In this document: one piece after another, positions 15,650-24,707 of the stretch
How the letters are laid out: each line of letters opens with the position of its first letter
How positions within the stretch are numbered: the stretch's first letter is position 1
Assembly: GCA_027488815.1 (NCBI GenBank)
Contig: JAIYAX010000012.1
Coordinates: 1-64,000, forward strand
Source of the DNA: Cytophagaceae bacterium
GTDB taxonomy: Bacteria; Bacteroidota; Bacteroidia; Cytophagales; JAIYAX01
Direction of reading: 5' to 3'
Length of the DNA: 64,000 nt
Program-made: the position numbers and the translations under genes
The notes under the pieces: model-generated
What the model saw: the letters and a program-made list of their open reading frames with translations, nothing else
Told to the model about the DNA's origin: nothing
The model's database searches: none

Positions 15650-16716
15650 CGAAACAAAAATCCGTTTGGGCCTACTGAGGTGTTGTAGCTGTCGATCAAT
15701 TGGGCATTGTTTCGATACCTGTGGAATTTATTGGTTCCTATAAAATTACTCTCTGCGATGTACACATTGCCATTCACCGGATCTACTCCAAGGCCATAGA
15801 CATTGTTTACCGGAGCCCAGGGGCCATTGCTTAGGTCAAACGTGCTTATCGTGAGCCGATACGCCTGGTTGAGATAGACGAAATACACAAACTCGTTACC
15901 CTCCAAAGCAGCTAATCGACCAGGGTTGCCTGCTTTCGAGGGGAAAGTAAACCGCCTGTTGATGGTATAATCTGTTGTATTGATGCTTAGAAAAGCACCG
16001 GGTATGCTATTGGCTGTATCCAGATTAAAAGATCCATCATAGGCCAGCTTGCCTCCACAAAGCACATACACTTGGCCATTCCCCACATGAAAGCTGCTGG
16101 GGCCTGCTCCTGTCACGATCGTTCTTTCGACAGTTTCGGTATTGAGGTTCATTACACTTACCGTACTGTCATCGCTGTTGGCAACCCAAAGCTGGTCATT
16201 CAGAATTAGCATTCGCTCAGGGAATTTTCCCACAGGGATGCTTTTGCTGATGCTGTTGTTAACTAAGTTGATCACCGACACACGGCCATTCCCGCTAAAG
16301 CCAACCCACTCACTGACATACGCTTTATTGCCTCTTGTGAGCAGAAAACGAGGAAGTTGTAAACCAGTGATTGTGCCTAAAGAGGTAAGGCTGTCCTCCT
16401 TTACGATCTCCACTTTCCCGCTGTTGTTGATAACTAGATATAGCCGGCCATTTGTACGGTGCATGGATTGGAACACATCTCCCAGTGGCCGGTTATTGAT
16501 CTGATTAAAAGCATTGAGGCTGACGGTATTTGTCTTTTTTGAAAAAACATCAAGCGCAGCATTGGAGGCCAGGAAATTACCTTCAGCTGAGATAAAGACG
16601 GTTTCGGTTGATATGTTAGGTGCAGGATTAGTGTTTCGTTCAGGCTCATTGCATGAGGTTATCAAGAAGAACAAAAGACTAATGTACATCAGATGAGTTC
16701 GGGTAAATCGTTTCAT
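15646..16716 (-). CDS. DUF5074/YncE-type beta-propeller lipoprotein (BtuG-like)
   Basis: 356 residues with a lipoprotein signal (FFLITSCNEPERN, Cys at about 22). The rest is a propeller of repeated blades (VSVINLVNNSISKSIPVG; LWVANSDDSTVSVMNLN; GNVYIAESNFIGTNKFHRY). It overlaps the stop of the TonB-receptor gene by 4 bases. Bacteroides BtuG proteins are surface lipoproteins of this fold that cap BtuB and bind vitamin B12. The riboswitch and receptor upstream make the same role likely here (inference from context and fold). Confidence 0.82.
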   Translation of the reverse strand: MKRFTRTHLMYISLLFFLITSCNEPERNTNPAPNISTETVFISAEGNFLASNAALDVFSKKTNTVSLNAFNQINNRPLGDVFQSMHRTNGRLYLVINNSGKVEIVKEDSLTSLGTITGLQLPRFLLTRGNKAYVSEWVGFSGNGRVSVINLVNNSISKSIPVGKFPERMLILNDQLWVANSDDSTVSVMNLNTETVERTIVTGAGPSSFHVGNGQVYVLCGGKLAYDGSFNLDTANSIPGAFLSINTTDYTINRRFTFPSKAGNPGRLAALEGNEFVYFVYLNQAYRLTISTFDLSNGPWAPVNNVYGLGVDPVNGNVYIAESNFIGTNKFHRYRNNAQLIDSYNTSVGPNGFLFR

Positions 16717-18599
16717 GGGTTTGATTGTTTAAATTGAAAAATGAGTCCAAAAAAGAAGCTGCGTCCCGGCATAGGACGGTATTCCAGCATTTCGTAACGT
16801 TCATCCAGCAGGTTTTGTATGCCTGCCCTCATTTGAAGTTGAAAGGCCTCCCAGCCTGTTTGACATCCTATGCTCAAATGAATTAAGCTGTAACTGCTTA
16901 AAAACTGCCTGTTTTGCCGGTCAACAAACCTCCATCCTGCTGTGCCTTGTTCCAGCGTAATAAACTGTTGACCATATTGGAGGGTCATCGATTGGGCTAA
17001 CGAGTATTGTGGCACATAAGGCAATTGCTTGCCACGGTCAGGATCCTGGTCCGATGAAAAGATGCTTTCCCCCATCTGCCCCTGAGATTGCCAGTTGAGG
17101 CGGAATTGACGGCTTGTGTATCTGAGTTTCAACTCAGCCTGTAAACCACGGGTTTGAACCTGATTAACGTTTTCTGCATACCAGAAAAATGGCCCTGGTA
17201 TCCAGGCGATCCATCGGTTGATGACCATGTGGTAAGCATTGACCTGACTTTCAAACTGCCAACGTCGAAAGCGATGGCTTCCTTTGGCAAAAAAATCGAT
17301 CTGTTGTCCCCATTCTTCTCTGAGTTGGCTGTTTCCTCCCGGACTCCAATAGAGGTCATTGAAAGTAGGCAAGCGATATACATTTCCCACCATCAGGCCT
17401 GTCTGAATGTTTTTTGGTACCCTGAACTCAAGAAGCAGTGTCGGAATTAGGGGAAGAAATCGCTCGTCCACCTGCTCTATCCTGGTCACGATTTTCAGCA
17501 TCATGTGGCGTAGCTGTAGGTTGAATTCCGGCACGGCAGCTAACCTGTTTTGCACCCTGAGGGTCCCATACTGCGGCGATGTGCCTCTGAAATGACTGCC
17601 TTCCATCCTCAGACCTGTATTCCATTTACCTGAAGGACGGTATTGCAGCAAACCATACACCATGCTGCTGCGCACCTGATGACTTTCGTTGATGTCGATA
17701 CGGCTATCCCTGAACCGTATAGTCTCCTGAATGCTTGCCATTCCTGACTTAAAATTCCAGTTGGCCCTGTTGTGTTCCCAGGCGAAAGCCAGCCGGTTAT
17801 GCTCATCTCCCTGCCTTGTATCGGAGGGGGAAAGGGTCATGGGCACAGGGATTTGCCTTTGGGCCACTTGTCGGTGCAGCCAAAGTGAAAAAGTACCCCA
17901 TGATTTGCTTTTAACATGCAAATCCTGACTGAGCTGTTCAAATTGTTGTCGAGCATTTTGCTGCATTTGTCCTGGAGCTCCGGCCAGGCTTCGGTTTTCA
18001 AATGGGAAGTTGTTTTCTGAGCGGTTGATCTGCCAACTGCTTCTGCTGTATAAGGATGCAGTTCCATAGCTCAGCTGCCCTGTGCTTCGTTCCTGGCCAA
18101 AACTGCCCATCCACAATCCCTGCCTTAGCTGCCAGCCTGTGCCCCATTGTGGCAGTGACCGCAGGTGGATGATTCCCCCAACGGCCCCTGACCCTGCCTG
18201 TGCTACTGAGGCCCCCTGGCTGAGCCTTATTTCATCGGTATTGGCCAGGCTGATCAGATTGAGGTCATATTGCCCGTTCATCATGCTTTGCAGGTTGAAC
18301 CCGTTCCATAGCACAGCAGTATGGGCAGCGGCGGTTCCTCTCAGGCTCATGGTGCTAAGGTTGCCCGGTCCATAGTTTCGAAGTCCGGTTCCCGCCTGGC
18401 TCAAAAGACTTTCTCCCAGCGTTCTGTCCCTATAGACTTCGATCAGCAGGCTGTCCGGCCGACTTTCGAAAGCAGAAGGCACATAGCGTGGAGCATTGAT
18501 TTCAACCTCTCTTAACCATAGGCTGTCACTCACTTGAGCAAAAGGCTCAGTTGGCAAAAAGAATATGACCAATAAGGAAATCAGTGCCCCTTTAAACAT
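16713..18599 (-). CDS. btuB: TonB-dependent cobalamin receptor, BtuB-like
   Basis: 628 residues. Signal peptide (MFKGALISLLVIFFLPTEPFAQ), a plug domain over about 30-150 (LWLREVEINAPR; TMSLRGTAAAHTAVLWNGFN; GSGAVGGIIHLRS), then a 22-strand-type barrel ending near a terminal aromatic residue (FFFGLIFQF). Transports vitamin B12 or related corrinoids across the outer membrane using TonB energy. The assignment to B12 rests on the cobalamin riboswitch about 120 bases upstream and on the BtuG-like lipoprotein gene that overlaps its end. Confidence 0.88.
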   Translation of the reverse strand: MFKGALISLLVIFFLPTEPFAQVSDSLWLREVEINAPRYVPSAFESRPDSLLIEVYRDRTLGESLLSQAGTGLRNYGPGNLSTMSLRGTAAAHTAVLWNGFNLQSMMNGQYDLNLISLANTDEIRLSQGASVAQAGSGAVGGIIHLRSLPQWGTGWQLRQGLWMGSFGQERSTGQLSYGTASLYSRSSWQINRSENNFPFENRSLAGAPGQMQQNARQQFEQLSQDLHVKSKSWGTFSLWLHRQVAQRQIPVPMTLSPSDTRQGDEHNRLAFAWEHNRANWNFKSGMASIQETIRFRDSRIDINESHQVRSSMVYGLLQYRPSGKWNTGLRMEGSHFRGTSPQYGTLRVQNRLAAVPEFNLQLRHMMLKIVTRIEQVDERFLPLIPTLLLEFRVPKNIQTGLMVGNVYRLPTFNDLYWSPGGNSQLREEWGQQIDFFAKGSHRFRRWQFESQVNAYHMVINRWIAWIPGPFFWYAENVNQVQTRGLQAELKLRYTSRQFRLNWQSQGQMGESIFSSDQDPDRGKQLPYVPQYSLAQSMTLQYGQQFITLEQGTAGWRFVDRQNRQFLSSYSLIHLSIGCQTGWEAFQLQMRAGIQNLLDERYEMLEYRPMPGRSFFFGLIFQFKQSNP

Positions 18600-18716
18600 T
18601 TTTTAAAGCATAAAAGGGGACAGGTCGTCGCTGAAAGAGCGTACGATCAAGTACAGCCTTCACGAATCGAGGCTGAGCTGAGGTTTGTCTTTATTCCCGA
18701 AGACGACCAATCCCAA

Positions 18717-18900
18717 AGCTTCTGGCAGGTCTTCTGACTTTCCTCTCCTGGGGCGCCTTCCCGGTGTACGACCAGTGGCGATTGCCTCAGGATCACATTT
18801 TTCAATGGAGGATCACAGCAGCGGGAACTGTCCCGGACTCACACCGGGTTCCCTTTTAATTCCAGTGAATGCTCAGCTGGAAACCAAAAGCATACAAAGG
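18717..18900 (-). promoter_or_regulatory. Cobalamin riboswitch
   Basis: Read on the minus strand, from 18900 downward: a P-stem region, then GGGAACCCGGTGTGAGTCCG and GGGACAGTTCCCGCTGCTGT (the conserved core), and finally the B12 box AAAGTCAGAAGACCTGCCAG near 18741-18720. These are the hallmark segments of AdoCbl riboswitches. It precedes btuB, with about 120 bases between the B12 box and the ATG. B12 binding would reduce btuB/btuG expression. Confidence 0.92.
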
Positions 18901-18965
18901 TAAATTAAAATCCAGTCTTTGTTTGGCACCTTTTTGACAAAAAGCGCAGAAATAAATTTGCTTGC

Positions 18966-18996
18966 TTGACTGACTGCCATCATTGTACTATACTTG
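18966..18996 (+). promoter_or_regulatory. Probable rho promoter
   Basis: TTG (18966-18968), 20-base spacer, TATACTTG (18989-18996), a one-mismatch fit to TAnnTTTG. Transcription would begin near 19003, leaving a leader of about 90 bases before the rho ATG at 19095. A long rho leader would suit autogenous control, but no specific element was identified. Confidence 0.5.
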
Positions 18997-19094
18997 CATG
19001 ACCAAAGTGCGCCCTTCCGGTGCCATCTCTCCGGTTGTTTCTTTAATTCCCAACCTTATTAAATTCACCCTTCACCATTTAGTGTACATTTTCC

Positions 19095-20987
19095 ATGTAT
19101 AAAATTGAAGACTTAAAGCTTCACCTTCTGTCAGAACTGCGTGAAATCGGCGAAAAGCTGGAAATCAAAAACGCAAAAAAGCTGAGTAAAGACGAACTTG
19201 TTTATAAAATACTTGACGTTCAGGCCGCTAATCCTGAAATGCTCAAAAAAGTAAATCCGGAGGCTGAGGCCACCATGATCGAAGAGGTCACCACCGATGC
19301 CGACAGCAAAAGGCCCCGGCTACGCAGGCAAAGCAACGAGAAACCTGACAGACCCGAAAAGCAGGAGCAAGTCCATCCGCCCAAAAAGACAGGCCTTCCC
19401 AGACTTCAGGTGTTTACTGAGCCTACCGGCGACAATAAAACCCTTCCCATTGACGCTAAACCAAACCCACAAAGCAGGCCTGAGAAGCGACTGGAGCGCA
19501 AGCCCGTTTTACTAAAAGACCCCATGGCAGAGGCTGCGACCGCACCTGAGCCCGAGATGAGCACCGAAGCAGAGAACGGTGCGCCCTCTAACAACACCCA
19601 TACCGAGCTGATCATCAACCCTCCGGCATCTTCACCGGCAGAAGCCAACAGCGAGCAGGTAGAAACAACTCCAACAGTTCAAGCCAACCCTAACCCACAG
19701 CGTGATTTCCAGAAAGGAGATCGTCCGCAGCAGGGCCGTGACTTTAACCGTGACCGTCAGGGCAACCGTGACTTTAACAGAGACCCCAACTATCGTCCGC
19801 CACAGCAAGTGCCTCCAGTGGCAGGTGAACTTCCTGTGGGACCTCCTAAGCGTCAGTTTAACCTGAAAGACCTGGACGGAGTGGTAGGCAATGAGGGCGT
19901 CCTGGAAATCATTCAGGAAGGCTATGGGTTTTTGCGCTCACCGGACTATAACTACCTGGCCAGCCCGGATGACATCTATGTTTCTCCATCTCAGATTAAA
20001 TCATATAACCTTAAAACCGGAGACACAGTAAGAGGGAGCATACGACCACCAAAAGAAGGTGAGAAGTATTTTGCCCTTCTCAAGGTGGACTCAGTCAATG
20101 GGCGTACCATCGAAGAGATCAGAGACAGAATACCTTTTGAATACCTGACTCCCTTGTTTCCGCAAGAGCGACTTAACCTGAGCACCACGGCAAGCCAGTA
20201 CTCCACCCGTATCATGGACTTGTTTGCTCCGATAGGCAAAGGTCAGCGGGGAATGATTGTAGCACAGCCCAAAACCGGTAAAACCGTGTTGTTGAAAGAC
20301 ATCGCCAATGCTATCTCCAAAAACCATCCTGAAGTGTATCTGATCATTTTGCTGATCGATGAGCGACCTGAGGAGGTGACCGATATGGCCCGTTCTGTCA
20401 ATGCAGAAGTGATTTCCTCCACCTTTGATGAGCAGGCTGAGCGCCATGTGAAAGTGGCCAGCATCGTGCTCGAAAAAGCCAAGCGCATGGTAGAGTGCGG
20501 ACATGATGTGGTGATTTTACTTGACTCGATCACCCGCCTTGCAAGGGCATACAATACCGTTGTGCCATCTTCAGGCAAGATCTTATCCGGTGGGGTAGAT
20601 GCCAATGCCTTGCATAAGCCTAAGCGCTTCTTTGGGGCAGCCCGTAATGTGGAAAATGGCGGCTCACTCACCATCATCGCTACGGCCTTGATCGAGACAG
20701 GCTCGAAGATGGACGAAGTAATCTTTGAAGAATTTAAAGGTACAGGCAATATGGAATTGCAGCTTGACCGTAAGCTGGCCAACCGACGCATCTATCCGGC
20801 CATTGACGTACCTGCGTCCGGCACCCGACGTGAAGACCTGCTGATGGAAAAAGACGAACTTTCCAGGGTATGGATCTTGCGCAAATACATGTCAGACATG
20901 ACTTCGATCGAGGCGATGGACTTCTTACTCGACAAAATGAAGGGTACCCGAAACAACGACGAGTTTCTGGTGTCGATGAACAATTGA
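19095..20987 (+). CDS. rho: Transcription termination factor Rho with long disordered insertion
   Basis: 630 residues, versus about 420 in E. coli. Residues 1-55 are the Rho N-terminal SAP-like domain. Residues 60-250 are a charged, low-complexity insertion with an NRD/FNRD repeat ([17 protein letters not shown]). Residues 265-340 form the RNA-binding cold-shock-like fold ([14 protein letters not shown]). The ATPase follows with Walker [11 protein letters not shown] (391-400), Walker [17 protein letters not shown] and the [11 protein letters not shown] region. It is an RNA-dependent helicase that ends transcription. Insertions of this kind are common in Bacteroidota Rho. Confidence 0.97.
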   Translation: MYKIEDLKLHLLSELREIGEKLEIKNAKKLSKDELVYKILDVQAANPEMLKKVNPEAEATMIEEVTTDADSKRPRLRRQSNEKPDRPEKQEQVHPPKKTGLPRLQVFTEPTGDNKTLPIDAKPNPQSRPEKRLERKPVLLKDPMAEAATAPEPEMSTEAENGAPSNNTHTELIINPPASSPAEANSEQVETTPTVQANPNPQRDFQKGDRPQQGRDFNRDRQGNRDFNRDPNYRPPQQVPPVAGELPVGPPKRQFNLKDLDGVVGNEGVLEIIQEGYGFLRSPDYNYLASPDDIYVSPSQIKSYNLKTGDTVRGSIRPPKEGEKYFALLKVDSVNGRTIEEIRDRIPFEYLTPLFPQERLNLSTTASQYSTRIMDLFAPIGKGQRGMIVAQPKTGKTVLLKDIANAISKNHPEVYLIILLIDERPEEVTDMARSVNAEVISSTFDEQAERHVKVASIVLEKAKRMVECGHDVVILLDSITRLARAYNTVVPSSGKILSGGVDANALHKPKRFFGAARNVENGGSLTIIATALIETGSKMDEVIFEEFKGTGNMELQLDRKLANRRIYPAIDVPASGTRREDLLMEKDELSRVWILRKYMSDMTSIEAMDFLLDKMKGTRNNDEFLVSMNN

Positions 20988-21317
20988 TTGGAGTTTTAGG
21001 TGGTCTGTGAGAGCAGGCTATCTTTTTAAGAATAGTTTCTACTCTGATCCATCCTCCCCTTCTTTTTCCTTTTTGGTTTTATGGGCTGCAATGAAGGCAA
21101 GGATCATCATAAAGAGTTACATTTTACCCATCCTAGTTGGGGAAGCCTACACAAATCGAACCCATTCGCAACACCAACAAGGGCTTTTGATATAAGATTA
21201 CATAGGTCCACAAAGAGGCATTTCTTATCAGTTGGTTTTGTTATCTTTAACCTAAATCACGCTCACTTAACTGAGATCAAATTTGCTCGAAAGGGAAGCC
21301 TTGAAAAGGGTTAATCA
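20988..21317. other. Gene-free stretch between rho and the Fic gene
   Basis: No gene supported. It contains hairpin repeat D copy 5 (21133-21181). A small open frame from 21081 (MGCNEGKDHHKELHF) has neither a full signal peptide nor a recognisable domain and was not called. No antitoxin for the Fic protein is present here. Confidence 0.5.
21133..21181. repeat. Hairpin repeat family D, copy 5 (imperfect)
   Basis: CTAGTTGGGG (21133-21142) and CACCAACAAG (21172-21181) flank a 29-base loop ending TTCGCAA. The right arm and the CGCAACACCA context equal those of copy 4 at 23354. Confidence 0.6.
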
Positions 21318-21875
21318 ATGAAAAACATAGACAAACTTAGTCTACAGAATGCTTTTCGATTGTTCGAGAGTAAGGACATCGATTCAATCGAGGTGGGGAC
21401 ATTCGAAGGGCTGAGGCAAATACACCATTACCTGTTTAACGGATTGAACGAATTTGCAGGGAAGATTAGAACTCAAAATATCTCAAAGGGGGGATTCCGA
21501 TTTGCAACTGCTTTGTACCTCAAGGACATATTGGCAAAGATCGAACAAATGCCAGAAAATACTTTTGACGAGATTATTGCCAAATACGTTGAAATGAACA
21601 TTGCGCATCCTTTTCAAGAAGGAAATGGCAGAAGTATGAGAATTTGGCTCGATCTGATTTTAAAGTCAAGGCTCAAAAAAGTCGTTGATTGGCAGAAAGT
21701 AGATAAGAACTTATATCTGCAAGCCATGGAAAGAAGTCCTATCAATGATCTTGAGTTAAGAACACTGTTAGTTGCGAATTTGACTTCAGATGTTTACAGT
21801 CGGGAAATTCTGTTTAAAGGGATAGAGCAGTCTTACTATTATGAAGGCTACCAAAAAGATCAAGATGAGGAATAG
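21318..21875 (+). CDS. Fic/DOC-family AMPylase, class III (C-terminal inhibitory motif)
   Basis: 185 residues. The active-site loop is canonical: [12 protein letters not shown] starting at His97, with the flap region [16 protein letters not shown] upstream. Near the C-terminus, S-Y-Y-Y-E-G (172-177) fits the (S/T)xxxE(G/N) inhibitory helix, placed as in class III Fic proteins of the Neisseria type. The enzyme is therefore probably self-inhibited and needs no separate antitoxin, and none is adjacent. It would transfer AMP to a protein target. It lies between hairpin repeats D, as an insertion after rho. Confidence 0.88.
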   Translation: MKNIDKLSLQNAFRLFESKDIDSIEVGTFEGLRQIHHYLFNGLNEFAGKIRTQNISKGGFRFATALYLKDILAKIEQMPENTFDEIIAKYVEMNIAHPFQEGNGRSMRIWLDLILKSRLKKVVDWQKVDKNLYLQAMERSPINDLELRTLLVANLTSDVYSREILFKGIEQSYYYEGYQKDQDEE

Positions 21876-21916
21876 CCCTTCCTGTAGGCTGTGGAACATA
21901 GCCTATAAGCCTAACA

Positions 21917-21962
21917 CTTGTTGGTGTTGTGGGCAGCAGTGTGCGGGTGGTTCACCAACAAG
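21917..21962. repeat. Hairpin repeat family D, copy 2
   Basis: Perfect 10-base arms CTTGTTGGTG (21917-21926) and CACCAACAAG (21953-21962), 26-base loop. It follows the Fic gene by 41 bases. Confidence 0.85.
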
Positions 21963-21980
21963 ATTTTGATTTAACCCTTC

Positions 21981-22027
21981 CTTGTTGGTGGTGCATGCTC
22001 TCGAAGCTGATGCGCAAAACCAACATC
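21981..22027. repeat. Hairpin repeat family D, copy 3 (degenerate right arm)
   Basis: Left arm CTTGTTGGTG is exact (21981-21990). The right side, GCGCAAAACCAACATCGG, has mismatches. It lies between copy 2 and the end of the ATPase gene. Confidence 0.6.
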
Positions 22028-22042
22028 GGCGAGTGACAGCTT

Positions 22043-23197
22043 TTATAGTTCGTTCAAGTGGTTAAAACCCATCACAGTACCATCGGTTCTTTTTTGATAC
22101 TCATTGCCTCCATACACCAGATAGGAAGCAACATTGGGTTTGATTTTCTGAAACTGTTTCAAATTCTTGAAAAAATCAGGGTGAATGGTTTTCGAAGATT
22201 TTATTTCGACTGCACTTAATTTTAGCCCGTCTTCAATCAATAGATCAATTTCATTTCCGGAAGTATCTCGCCAAAAATAGTAGTGCTCGTAGGTTTTGCA
22301 ATTCCATGTTGTTTTGATTTTTTCGAGAATAACAAAATTTTCAAAAAGCTGTCCTTTTGCGAAATGAACTTCTAAATCCTGTAAAGTTCGTACCCCTAGC
22401 AAATAGGACAACAATCCAGTGTCGTAAAAATATATTTTGGGTGTTTTTACAAGTCTTTTATTGAAATTGTTGTGATAAGGCTGTAATCGAAAAGCGATGA
22501 AGGAAGCTTCCAGGAGTGTCATCCAGGAATTGATTGTTTTATTGTCCAAACCCAACTCATTACCCAGACTGCTTTGATTGAACAATTGACCTGTTCTTCC
22601 TGCCAATAGTTTCATAAACTTTTGGAAAACATCCAGATTCATAATGTTTTTCAGAAGTCGAACATCTCGTTCTACATAAGTTCTTAGGTAACTTTCGTAA
22701 AAGTCAAAGGCGTCAATGTTATTATTCCATTTCCGGGGATAGGAGCCACTAAGTACATACTCCTCCCAACTATCCTTCCTAAAATTTCCCTTTTTGAGTT
22801 CGGAAATCGAAAACGGCAAAAGTGTAAAAAGGGCAACTCTACCTGCAAGCGATTGGGCAATATGCTGCGATAGTAAGAACTGTTGTGAGCCGGTGATTAA
22901 ATATTCCCCGTTGATTTGGCGTTGATCAGTGTAGACCTGTAGATACGAAAACAGATCAGGTACATATTGTATTTCATCAATGATGACACCCTGTTTGTAT
23001 GTTTCTAAAAAGCCTCTTGGATCATTTTGGGCAAAATTCCGTGTGGAAAGATCTTCAAGATTGACATAGGTGTACGTCGGCTTGAGCATTTGACAAAGCG
23101 TCGTTTTCCCGGATTGCCTTGGACCCACTATAGCTACTATCGGAAATTTTTCCAATGCCTCTGACACTTTAGGGCCTATCTCTCTATCTACTGACAT
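22043..23197 (-). CDS. AAA_14/DUF4143 family ATP-binding protein
   Basis: 384 residues. N-terminal P-loop (VAIVGPRQSGKTTLCQML, about 23-40), Walker B VIIDEIQYVPDLF and sensor segment YLITGSQQFLL. A C-terminal DUF4143 domain follows from about 200, with the nuclease-like end (GNEIDLLIEDGLKLSAVEIK, the E-x-D...E-x-K arrangement of PD-(D/E)xK folds). Cellular role of these common accessory ATPases is unknown. It has a tight palindromic promoter region and lies between D-family hairpins. Confidence 0.9.
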   Translation of the reverse strand: MSVDREIGPKVSEALEKFPIVAIVGPRQSGKTTLCQMLKPTYTYVNLEDLSTRNFAQNDPRGFLETYKQGVIIDEIQYVPDLFSYLQVYTDQRQINGEYLITGSQQFLLSQHIAQSLAGRVALFTLLPFSISELKKGNFRKDSWEEYVLSGSYPRKWNNNIDAFDFYESYLRTYVERDVRLLKNIMNLDVFQKFMKLLAGRTGQLFNQSSLGNELGLDNKTINSWMTLLEASFIAFRLQPYHNNFNKRLVKTPKIYFYDTGLLSYLLGVRTLQDLEVHFAKGQLFENFVILEKIKTTWNCKTYEHYYFWRDTSGNEIDLLIEDGLKLSAVEIKSSKTIHPDFFKNLKQFQKIKPNVASYLVYGGNEYQKRTDGTVMGFNHLNEL

Positions 23198-23204
23198 GCT
23201 TTTG

Positions 23205-23235
23205 TAAAATTAGGAATTCAATTCCTAATCAGCAA
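23205..23235 (-). promoter_or_regulatory. Promoter of the DUF4143 gene filled by a palindrome
   Basis: On the minus strand TTG (23235-23233), a 20-base spacer and TAATTTTA (23212-23205) resemble the -33/-7 promoter with one mismatch. A perfect 10+1+10 palindrome, arms ATTAGGAATT and AATTCCTAAT (23209-23229), fills the spacer and overlaps the -7. The ATG is 8 bases downstream, so the mRNA would be almost leaderless. The arrangement looks like an operator for a dimeric regulator. Confidence 0.6.
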
Positions 23236-23318
23236 AATTCGTTTCTGTCATATTAATTGGAAGCACCTTCCTGTATTTTCTGTCCTGTCAAGTGTTTCTA
23301 CCTGACATGACAGAATAC

Positions 23319-23363
23319 CTTGTTGGTGACTTACGCTCAATGTCCGAGCGCAACACCAGCAAG
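23319..23363. repeat. Hairpin repeat family D, copy 4
   Basis: CTTGTTGGTG (23319-23328) and CACCAGCAAG (23354-23363), one mismatch, 25-base loop. It separates the DUF4143 gene from the lipoprotein gene ending at 23417. Confidence 0.75.
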
Positions 23364-23416
23364 AACAAAAACCTACCAAATCACCTGCTCATTCAAAGCC
23401 AGATAATTCCCAAATG

Positions 23417-23941
23417 TCACTTCCTCAACCTTTTAAGCTTAGTAGGTTTGGAAAGCAGCTTTCGCTTGATGATCTCATCCATGATGCCGGGGCCGGGCTG
23501 AACCAGGTATTTCTCAGGTTCTTTGGTTCCTTCTTTGGGAATGATTCTGCTGGCCATGCGGGCATAATAGGCCAGTTTTTTTTCGTCATTGTACTCAGGC
23601 ATATACACCAGCAAGGTCTTTTTCCCTTTAGGAACCAGATACACCAATTGATAGGCGCTGTCTTCTAATACATTAGCCACATATCCTTTGCCATAGGGCT
23701 TGAGAATGATATCCCCATTTTCCTGTCCATTTAGCTTCATGGCTTCTTCCTGTCCCATACGGATACCCTCCGGGAAGATGGTGACTGTATCTTTTTCTTT
23801 ACTGACTTTAAAGGTACCCGTTAATGACTCGGGTATGCGATCCAGGGCTTGAGCTTCGATGGGTATCGGCTGCATAAACAATACCTGGGTGCAACTGCAC
23901 ATGGCCAGCATAAGAAGTAGAAAATACATACTTTTTTTCAT
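23417..23941 (-). CDS. Predicted lipoprotein of unknown function
   Basis: 174 residues starting with a lipoprotein signal (MKKSMYFLLLMLAMCSCTQV, lipobox LAMC or MCSC). The mature part contains an FKVSKEKDTVTIFPEG strand region and a basic tail (RKLLSKPTKLKRLRK). No family recognised. It follows the OmpA-like gene by 9 bp on the same strand and is probably co-transcribed with it, so a cell-envelope role is likely. Confidence 0.75.
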   Translation of the reverse strand: MKKSMYFLLLMLAMCSCTQVLFMQPIPIEAQALDRIPESLTGTFKVSKEKDTVTIFPEGIRMGQEEAMKLNGQENGDIILKPYGKGYVANVLEDSAYQLVYLVPKGKKTLLVYMPEYNDEKKLAYYARMASRIIPKEGTKEPEKYLVQPGPGIMDEIIKRKLLSKPTKLKRLRK

Positions 23942-23950
23942 ATGTGTCCT

Positions 23951-24616
23951 TTAAAGAATGAGTTTGAATGCGACTCTGCGATTAAGTGCCCTATCTGCCG
24001 GGCTGGTTCCTTTGCTGATGGGCTGGGTGCCTCCGTATGATTTCAGTTTGATGCGGCCTGCCGGAACCCCTCGCTGAACCAGGTAATTTTTGACGGTGCT
24101 GATGCGGTCCATGGCCAGTTTTTTATTGGTCGCCGCACTCCCTTGCGGTTCCGTATGCCCTTCCAGCAGCAGCTTGACTTGGTCGTTGCTCAGCAGATAC
24201 GAGGCCACCTGATCCAGCTCCTGAAAGCCGGTTTTGATCATGGCAGAGTTCTGCTCAAAATTGAGATGCCTTACCTGAAGCAGGTCTCCCCGGAGTAAGC
24301 CCTCCAGTTCCAGCACCTCTTCCCTGAGAGGATAACTTAGCTTGACCTCTTTGCGGAAGGGTAGATAACCGGTCACCTGCACTTCGACCACATACGTTTT
24401 TCCAGGCTCAAGCGAGTATCGGAACCGGCCGCTCTGGCCTTCAGAGCTGATGATTCGTACCGAATCCGGCTGGTCGATAGGGGTAAACATCAATACGCCA
24501 TACAAGGGCTTGCGGCTTAGGGAGTCAATGATCTGGCCTTCATAGCTAAGCCTGCTTTCCACCTGAGCAGATAGGCTGAGGGGAAGTAAAAAGAGCAGTA
24601 CAGTAAGGCTACGCAT
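23951..24616 (-). CDS. OmpA-family protein
   Basis: Start at 24616 gives a signal peptide (MRSLTVLLFLLPLSLSAQ); the longer frame to 24739 adds no plausible leader. Of 221 residues, about 25-110 are a carboxypeptidase-regulatory-like beta sandwich (GQIIDSLSRKPLYGVLMF). Residues 120-221 are an OmpA peptidoglycan-binding domain (NFEQNSAMIKTGFQELDQVA; LLEGHTEPQGSAATNKKLAM; VKNYLVQRGVP). It anchors the outer envelope to peptidoglycan. First gene of a two-gene unit with the lipoprotein. Confidence 0.88.
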   Translation of the reverse strand: MRSLTVLLFLLPLSLSAQVESRLSYEGQIIDSLSRKPLYGVLMFTPIDQPDSVRIISSEGQSGRFRYSLEPGKTYVVEVQVTGYLPFRKEVKLSYPLREEVLELEGLLRGDLLQVRHLNFEQNSAMIKTGFQELDQVASYLLSNDQVKLLLEGHTEPQGSAATNKKLAMDRISTVKNYLVQRGVPAGRIKLKSYGGTQPISKGTSPADRALNRRVAFKLIL

Positions 24617-24707
24617 AGAAAGGATTGAATTGTTCAACGAAGATGCAAATAGAAAGTGTGCCGTAGTGTACTTTCGGAGAAAATTAGCGTTTGAAAGGAC
24701 AGAAACG

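Noticed and set aside
21007-21314. Two short frames as possible Fic antitoxin
   Set aside because: No antitoxin-like helix with the inhibitory motif; the Fic protein carries that motif itself.
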